From JAKFDK01 sp036676195 (GTDB lineage Bacteria > Bacillota > Sulfobacillia > Symbiobacteriales > ZC4RG38): 17,106 bases of DNA. This document shows, piece by piece, positions 13,062 to 17,106 of the stretch. The translations under genes were made by a program, and so were the position numbers. Where the stretch lies: the NCBI GenBank assembly GCA_036676195.1, contig JAKFDK010000086.1, positions 1 to 17,106 of the forward strand, written 5' to 3'. The stretch's first letter is position 1. Each line of letters starts with the position of its first letter. The notes under the pieces were generated by a model. That model was given only the letters and a program-made list of their open reading frames with translations, was not told where the DNA came from and ran no database searches.

Positions 13062-13922
13062 ATGAGAAAGCCACTTTTTTCCGGGGTGCAGGCGGTCGTG
13101 TACGACCTGGACGGCACCCTCTATGAGAGCACGGATCAGTTCGACTATTATGCCGAACAGTTGGTCAGGGCACTGCCGGCGGACCGGCAGTCTGACTTCC
13201 GGGCCGACTATACCGCCGGCAAGAATGCGGCCCATACCCTGTGCGTCGGGCACCTGTACGATGCCGCCCATGACCTGGTCCTGACGATGACCGACGGGCA
13301 CGTGCAAATGGCCCGGCGGTGGGACGGCAAAGCCCTGGCTGCGGCAGAGCGGGCGGCCCTGTATCCGGGGGCCGTGGCGGTAGACCACCACACCCTGATG
13401 AACGTCGGCGATCTGTGGTGGGTACCGACCGCCGTGGCCGCCCATTACGGACTGAGCCCGGCCGAACGGTGGCAGGCGTTCCTGAACACTCGGGACTACA
13501 TGGCCGGTCCGGACTTTTCCCTCACACCGGTACCAGGGCTGGCCCAAACCCTGACAGACCTGCGCCGGCGCGGCGTTGTCCAGGTGCTGACCACCAACAG
13601 CCCGCAGCCGGACAGTGAAATCCTGCTGCACAAGGCCGGCCTGGACGGCCTGTTAGACCGGGCTTACTTCCTGAGCAACAAACCCGCCGGTTTTCCGGCA
13701 GTGGTGCGGGAGGTCTGCCAGGAATTCGGAGTGGCGCCGCCAGCCATGCTCAGCGTCGGTGACAATTATGTGAACGAACTCGCGCCAGCCCGGGAACTGG
13801 GAATGCGCACCGCCTTCATCGATCCCCACGACACCGGCCCGGCGCTGCCCTGCGACCTGCGGGTGGGGCGGGTGGCCGAACTGCTGCCGTATCTGCACCA
13901 GATCGGCAACCCCGGAGCGTGA
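13062..13922 (+). CDS. HAD-superfamily hydrolase
   Basis: The 286-residue protein shows all four HAD motifs: DLDGT (D15 nucleophile, D17 acid/base), TTNS (177-180), K207 (SNKPAGFP), and GDNYVNE (D234, E239) for magnesium. A long insertion after motif I (about 25-150) is the cap domain that sets the substrate. The family includes phosphatases for sugars, nucleotides and phosphoglycolate; pyrimidine 5'-nucleotidase-like or Gph-like activity is possible but cannot be decided from sequence. It is cytoplasmic. The gene stands alone between relic DNA and a convergent gene, has no ribosome site, and probably starts leaderless. Its stop codon lies in the loop of a terminator hairpin. Confidence 0.9.
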   Translation: MRKPLFSGVQAVVYDLDGTLYESTDQFDYYAEQLVRALPADRQSDFRADYTAGKNAAHTLCVGHLYDAAHDLVLTMTDGHVQMARRWDGKALAAAERAALYPGAVAVDHHTLMNVGDLWWVPTAVAAHYGLSPAERWQAFLNTRDYMAGPDFSLTPVPGLAQTLTDLRRRGVVQVLTTNSPQPDSEILLHKAGLDGLLDRAYFLSNKPAGFPAVVREVCQEFGVAPPAMLSVGDNYVNELAPARELGMRTAFIDPHDTGPALPCDLRVGRVAELLPYLHQIGNPGA

Positions 13923-13934
13923 GGCTCCGGGGTT
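13908..13934. terminator. Terminator overlapping the HAD stop codon
   Basis: A perfect 11-bp stem, AACCCCGGAGC (13908-13918) and GCTCCGGGGTT (13924-13934), has loop GTGAG containing part of the TGA stop. GTGGTTTGGG follows. It lies 14 bases from the end of the convergent minus-strand gene and can serve both. Confidence 0.75.
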
Positions 13935-13948
13935 GTGGTTTGGGTGGG

Positions 13949-14926
13949 TCAGGACCGGGGCCGGTATACGGTAAGCAATTGCCAGGCGGTACAGGGCTGA
14001 CGGAGCGTTCCGCACGGGGTCAGGATGCGTGGCGCCGGCAGGCGGTCGGGTCGGGCGGCCGGGGCCGCCGGCGGCGGTTCAGGCAGGCATACCGGCGGCG
14101 GTTCAGGCAGGCATACCGGTGCCGGGTCGGGGGTCGACACCGGTACGACCTGGCTGTGGGTATCTTCCCCGCCGGCGGCCAGAATGGCCACCGGCACCCC
14201 GTCCGCTTCGTCTTCATGGGCAGCCGTGCCACTCCCAAAGAACCGGCCGGTACAGGTACAGGTGGCAAACTCGGTTTCGGCATCCCCGTAAGCCGGCTCC
14301 GTTCCGGCCTCCCTGAATTCCGATCCGGTACTGCCATCCCATTCCAACTCGGCATCGACGGTCCCATACGTCCAGTCCTGATCGGAACGGTGGCGGCAGC
14401 GGCGGCAGCGGTGGCTGCAACCGGTCAGCCCCGTGGTGGCAGTCGTGGCTTCCTTGCGCTCCCTGGCCGCCCGCCGGCGGCGGCCGCGGGCACCAGTGCG
14501 GACGGCAGTGATATCGGCGGTGTCGATGTAGACCAACCCTGCGTCGGTGCAAAGGATCGTGAGCTGCGGCAATGTGGCCGCCACCGTGCCCACCAGCGGG
14601 TCGCTGCGTTCCCGGAGCGACACCGTGACTTCGTGTCCCAGCAGAGGGCCGGACAGATCGCCCAGACAGGTCGGTCCCACCTGGCTGCCACCGCTGATCG
14701 GCTCCTGGACAATTGCCGTATCGGGGGCAGGGGCGGGGGCGGGCAACCGGTCAGGGACGCAGGGGACGCCGGCCGGAGGCGACGGCGGCGGGGACGGCCA
14801 CAGTGGCAGCAGCGGTGCCGGCATGACCGGCGCCGGGTGCTGTTGGCGCCGGCGGGTCAGGGCCGCGACAGCGAGGAGAGAAAGTGGCACAATGGCGCTG
14901 CGGATCCGAGCCAGCGACCTTGTCAT
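13949..14926 (-). CDS. Exported Pro/Cys-rich protein with Sm-like domain
   Basis: The 325-residue product starts with a basic then hydrophobic segment (about 8-24, IVPLSLLAVAAL), a likely signal peptide or anchor. A Pro-rich linker (31-70) follows, then a compact beta domain (about 94-144) with LLGHEVTVSL, GTVAATLPQLTILCTDAG and VYIDTADITAVR. That domain closely matches the 72-residue protein encoded just upstream and resembles Sm/DUF2642-like five-strand barrels of spore-associated proteins. The remainder is low-complexity: an Arg/Cys cluster (CSHRCRRCRHR), acidic stretches and tandem PVCLPEPP. No known family is recognised for the whole. The ribosome site is a plain G-run (about 14932-14938). 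The opposite strand is also open because of GC content, but the shared domain supports this strand. Location beside CotS genes suggests a coat or envelope role. Confidence 0.72.
   Translation of the reverse strand: MTRSLARIRSAIVPLSLLAVAALTRRRQQHPAPVMPAPLLPLWPSPPPSPPAGVPCVPDRLPAPAPAPDTAIVQEPISGGSQVGPTCLGDLSGPLLGHEVTVSLRERSDPLVGTVAATLPQLTILCTDAGLVYIDTADITAVRTGARGRRRRAARERKEATTATTGLTGCSHRCRRCRHRSDQDWTYGTVDAELEWDGSTGSEFREAGTEPAYGDAETEFATCTCTGRFFGSGTAAHEDEADGVPVAILAAGGEDTHSQVVPVSTPDPAPVCLPEPPPVCLPEPPPAAPAARPDRLPAPRILTPCGTLRQPCTAWQLLTVYRPRS
14071..14118. repeat. Two tandem 24-base repeats
   Basis: Identical units occupy 14071-14094 and 14095-14118 and encode PVCLPEPP twice in the minus-strand protein. 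Perfect identity implies recent duplication by slippage; copy number may vary between strains. Confidence 0.9.
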
Positions 14927-14962
14927 GACCGACCCCCCCGGGAGTCGTGAATGTACCGGGGA

Positions 14963-14985
14963 GGAAGCCCGGGGTGTGGGCTTCC
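14963..14985 (-). terminator. Hairpin between the two Sm-like genes
   Basis: GGAAGCCC (14963-14970) and GGGCTTCC (14978-14985) form a perfect 8-bp stem with a 7-base loop in the 84-base gap between the genes. No T-run follows, so it may attenuate rather than stop transcription from the small upstream gene. Confidence 0.5.
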
Positions 14986-15010
14986 CCCTTGCAAACGGGG
15001 CCCTCCCCGG

Positions 15011-15229
15011 TTACTCGCAGTCCTCCTCGTGGTGGCAGTTGTTGACGACCCGTACCGCGGTAATGTCCTTGATATCGATCCAGATCACGTCGTCACAGCT
15101 ACACAAAATCAGGAGATCATCTGTAACGGCAGCCAGGCGCCCCTGCTGCTCTTCATCCTCAAAAAACACCACGACTTCATGACCAATCAACTGTTCAAGC
15201 AGGTGCCGGATGTTACCAACTGATGACAT
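15011..15229 (-). CDS. Small Sm-like protein (72 residues), paralogous to the domain in the next gene
   Basis: Residues 12-60 (LIGHEVVVFFEDEEQQG, then LAAVTDDLLILCSCDD and IDIKDITAVR) form a short all-beta unit almost superimposable on residues 94-144 of the exported protein downstream. A His/Asp/Glu/Cys tail (CHHEEDCE) could bind metal or cross-link. No signal peptide is seen. GAGGTGA (15237-15243), seven bases before the ATG, supports the start. The shape resembles Sm/DUF2642-type proteins linked to Bacillus spores, but exact family membership is an inference. It is divergent from the first CotS gene, 162 bases away. Confidence 0.8.
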   Translation of the reverse strand: MSSVGNIRHLLEQLIGHEVVVFFEDEEQQGRLAAVTDDLLILCSCDDVIWIDIKDITAVRVVNNCHHEEDCE

Positions 15230-15278
15230 ACCCAGTTCACCTCGCTGGCGAGGGTGGGGGGCCGATTTCCCCTAACAC

Positions 15279-15338
15279 ACAATATGTCAACCCGGCTCAC
15301 CCGTGACTGGGCAGCAGCCCTCCCCTGCGACATAACAT
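15279..15338. promoter_or_regulatory. Possible sporulation-sigma -10 elements in the divergent spacer
   Basis: CATATTGT on the minus strand (15279-15286) and CATAACAT on the plus strand (15331-15338) resemble the CATA-type -10 boxes used by mother-cell sigma factors E and K. They point outward toward the Sm-like and CotS genes. An 8-base palindrome, AACATGTT, overlaps the plus-strand box. Upstream -35 elements are not convincing. Confidence 0.25.
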
Positions 15339-15391
15339 GTTGGCGCGGGGAATACCCCGGCAGTTTCAGGAGACTCAGGAGGGGGGCTGGC

Positions 15392-16387
15392 GTGAAAAAT
15401 CCCGCCGAAGTTGCGTCTGTGGCCGCGCTCCTGGCGGCTTATGGTCTGGAAGGGCGCCCGGTGGAACCGCTTCAAATGGAAGTCGGCAAACTGGTGGTGC
15501 GGATCCGGGGTGATGACGGACCGGTGGTGCTCAAGGAACTGCACCATGACCGGGAACGCAGCCTCTTTGCCCTGGCCGCCCAGCGTCACATGACCGAGCA
15601 GGGCGGCAATGTGCCGGCGGTCCTGCCCACACGGGACGGGCACCTGCTGCTGGAACTGGGCGGGCGCCTGTTTGCCGCTTTCCGCTGGCTGCAGGGCCGC
15701 CGTCCGGACCCAGCCACCCGGGCGGACTGGGCAGAAATGATCCGGGGCATCGCCCGCTTCCACCTGGCCAGCCGTGGTTACGTGCCGCCGGAGGGCAGCC
15801 GGGTGAGCAGCAAGATCGCCCGCTGGCCGCATCTGTACGAGGTCATGCTGCGACAGTTGCAGGAATGTCGGGATTTGCTGCCTGCCCGCCTCGGCCAGGG
15901 GCCGGCGCAACAACTGGGACCGCTGTTCGACCACTTCGTTCACCGGGGGTTAGCCGCCACCCGGCAACTGGAGGCGGCCGGCTATGCCGACTGGTGCCGC
16001 CAGGTGCAGGAAGCCGGCAGCAACCTCTGCCACCAGGATTACGGACCCGGCAACGCCTTGCTCACCGCCGCCGGGCCCGTGGTCATTGATCTGGACGGGG
16101 TTACCTTTGACCTGCCCAGCCGGGATCTGCGCAAGCTGGCGTATAAGGTGAGCAGCGTGCGCGGCTGGGACCCGGCGGTGCTCAGCGATCTGACCGACCT
16201 GTACAGCAGCGCCGCGCCGCTGCCGCCCCAGGAGCTGGCCGCCCTCCGGGAGGACATTGCCTTTCCGCACGGCTTTCACGGTGTCGTCAAGAGCCTGCGG
16301 CATGAGGCGGTGGCGCCGGCACGAATCGTCCGGGCCGCACAGGCCGAACAGGCCAAAGAAAAATGCCTGGGGCAATGGCGGAGGTGA
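15392..16387 (+). CDS. CotS-family spore coat protein (kinase-like fold)
   Basis: This 331-residue protein has the aminoglycoside-phosphotransferase-like kinase fold of the CotS/YutH/YsxE/CotI group, which sits in or helps assemble the Bacillus spore coat. The catalytic loop is CHQDYGPGN (213-221; H214, D216, N221) and the metal-binding motif is IDLD (232-235; D233 or D235), followed by the family's DLPSRDLRKL. VVLKELHH (about 46-53) holds the likely ATP-contact Lys. GTG 15392 was chosen because AGGAGGGGGG (15377-15386) precedes it; an upstream in-frame start would add 46 atypical residues. The next gene begins six bases after the stop, so the two form an operon. With the catalytic residues kept, it may be an active kinase. 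Confidence 0.88.
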   Translation: MKNPAEVASVAALLAAYGLEGRPVEPLQMEVGKLVVRIRGDDGPVVLKELHHDRERSLFALAAQRHMTEQGGNVPAVLPTRDGHLLLELGGRLFAAFRWLQGRRPDPATRADWAEMIRGIARFHLASRGYVPPEGSRVSSKIARWPHLYEVMLRQLQECRDLLPARLGQGPAQQLGPLFDHFVHRGLAATRQLEAAGYADWCRQVQEAGSNLCHQDYGPGNALLTAAGPVVIDLDGVTFDLPSRDLRKLAYKVSSVRGWDPAVLSDLTDLYSSAAPLPPQELAALREDIAFPHGFHGVVKSLRHEAVAPARIVRAAQAEQAKEKCLGQWRR

Positions 16388-16392
16388 ACCAA

Positions 16393-17106
16393 ATGCCTTC
16401 CGGTGAACTGCAGGCAGTGCTGGCGGCCTACGGCATCCGACCGCGGGCCATGAACCTGGTCACGGACAATCCAAAAAAACCGGTCTGGCGCATCCTGCAT
16501 GGCCAGGGTGAGAACTTCCTCAAGCGCATGCACATGACACCAGGGCGCCTGGAATTCGTTTTGGCCGCCAATCAGCACCTGAATGAAAACGGGGTCCTCA
16601 CCCCACCGGTAGTTCGCACCCTGGCGGGCGAATCTTACGCCCGGGTGGAGGATTCCCTCTACGTGCTCACCCAGGCGGTGCACGGCACGGAGCCCACCTA
16701 CGAACAGCATCTGGAGCTGATTACACGCAGCCTGGCCCGCTTCCATGCGGCTGGGCGCGGTTTTGCAGCGCCCGATCCGGCCGAGGAGCACAGCCATCTT
16801 GGTGTCTGGCCGGAACACATGCAAAAGAAGCTGGCTGAACTGGAGCACTTTGCCGCCCGCGCCCGGGAAACTCAACCCCAGGACCCCTTTCTGCGCACCT
16901 TCCTGGCCGAGGTCGGCTGGTTTCAGAACCAGATCCGCGACTGCCTGACTCGCCTGCAGGATGGGCGCTATGACCGCTGGGTGGCCGCCGTCCGGGCAGA
17001 CGGGTGCTTGTGTCACCAGGACTATGCCGCCTCCAACCTGCGGCTGGTGGATGGCCAGGTGGTGGTCTACGACCTCGATTCGGTCACCCGCGACCTGCCG
17101 GCCCGT
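16393..17106 (+). CDS. CotS-family spore coat protein, second copy (partial, cut at window end)
   Basis: 238 residues are visible and the frame is open at the edge. Its catalytic loop CHQDYAASN (207-215) and metal motif YDLD (226-229) align with those of the preceding gene, and DSVTRDLPAR matches its DGVTFDLPSRD. Overall identity is modest, so this is an old duplication, not a recent copy. The ribosome site GGAGGTGA (16380-16387) overlaps the stop codon of the first copy, giving translational coupling. About 90 residues are expected beyond the window. LKRMHM near residue 43-48 is the probable ATP-binding Lys region. Confidence 0.87.
   Translation, partial: MPSGELQAVLAAYGIRPRAMNLVTDNPKKPVWRILHGQGENFLKRMHMTPGRLEFVLAANQHLNENGVLTPPVVRTLAGESYARVEDSLYVLTQAVHGTEPTYEQHLELITRSLARFHAAGRGFAAPDPAEEHSHLGVWPEHMQKKLAELEHFAARARETQPQDPFLRTFLAEVGWFQNQIRDCLTRLQDGRYDRWVAAVRADGCLCHQDYAASNLRLVDGQVVVYDLDSVTRDLPAR

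Noticed and set aside
12815..13126. Plus-strand frame starting GTG 12815
   Set aside because: No ribosome site, no family recognised, and it overlaps the HAD gene in another frame; at best it is decayed coding DNA.
13919..14950. Plus-strand 343-residue reading frame
   Set aside because: It is the mirror of the minus-strand gene; it lacks a ribosome site and recognisable domains, whereas the minus strand carries the Sm-like domain shared with its neighbour.

Overview
The window looks like chromosome from a high-GC, spore-forming, Gram-positive (Firmicutes) bacterium. Three things suggest this: two CotS-family spore-coat kinase homologues at the right end, a fused LutB/LutA-type lactate-oxidation protein with LutC, and strong G-rich Shine-Dalgarno sequences. 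A Symbiobacterium-like or high-GC clostridial lineage would fit, but no marker gene fixes the taxon.

Left end (1-1764): decayed mobile DNA. It holds the last 31 codons of an IS110-type transposase, an AT-rich fragment of a DUF262 (GmrSD-like) protein on the minus strand, and a large serine recombinase relic fused to it at about position 400. The relic has no catalytic domain and carries at least two lesions. A 530-base stretch of unknown nature follows.

Metabolic block (1765-6208): a two-gene operon for lactate or 2-hydroxy-acid oxidation (a LUD + ferredoxin + CCG-domain fusion overlapping lutC), a convergent small Gly/Pro-rich coiled-coil protein of unknown role, and a divergently transcribed LysR regulator.

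Cell-surface block (6426-10544): a 1227-residue exported multidomain protein (FecR domain, coiled coil, paired Ig-like domains, beta-repeat tail) and a convergent PNPOx-like flavin-fold protein.

RNA and translation block (10670-12306): tRNA-Ile(GAT) with a near-consensus promoter, tRNA-Cys(GCA), a large hairpin, and tgt (queuosine tRNA modification) on the minus strand with a dyad-containing leader.

Relic block (12307-13061): the N-terminus of a broken beta-lactamase-type serine hydrolase that still has its ribosome site, and a 48-base fold-back element. A HAD hydrolase (13062) follows, apparently read from a leaderless mRNA.

Spore-coat-like block (13949-17106): two minus-strand genes share a short Sm-like beta domain. 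One is 72 residues; the other is a 325-residue exported Pro/Cys-rich protein. They diverge from two tandem CotS-type kinase genes, the second cut by the window edge. This paralogous Sm-like pair beside CotS genes is the most promising lead for something undescribed.
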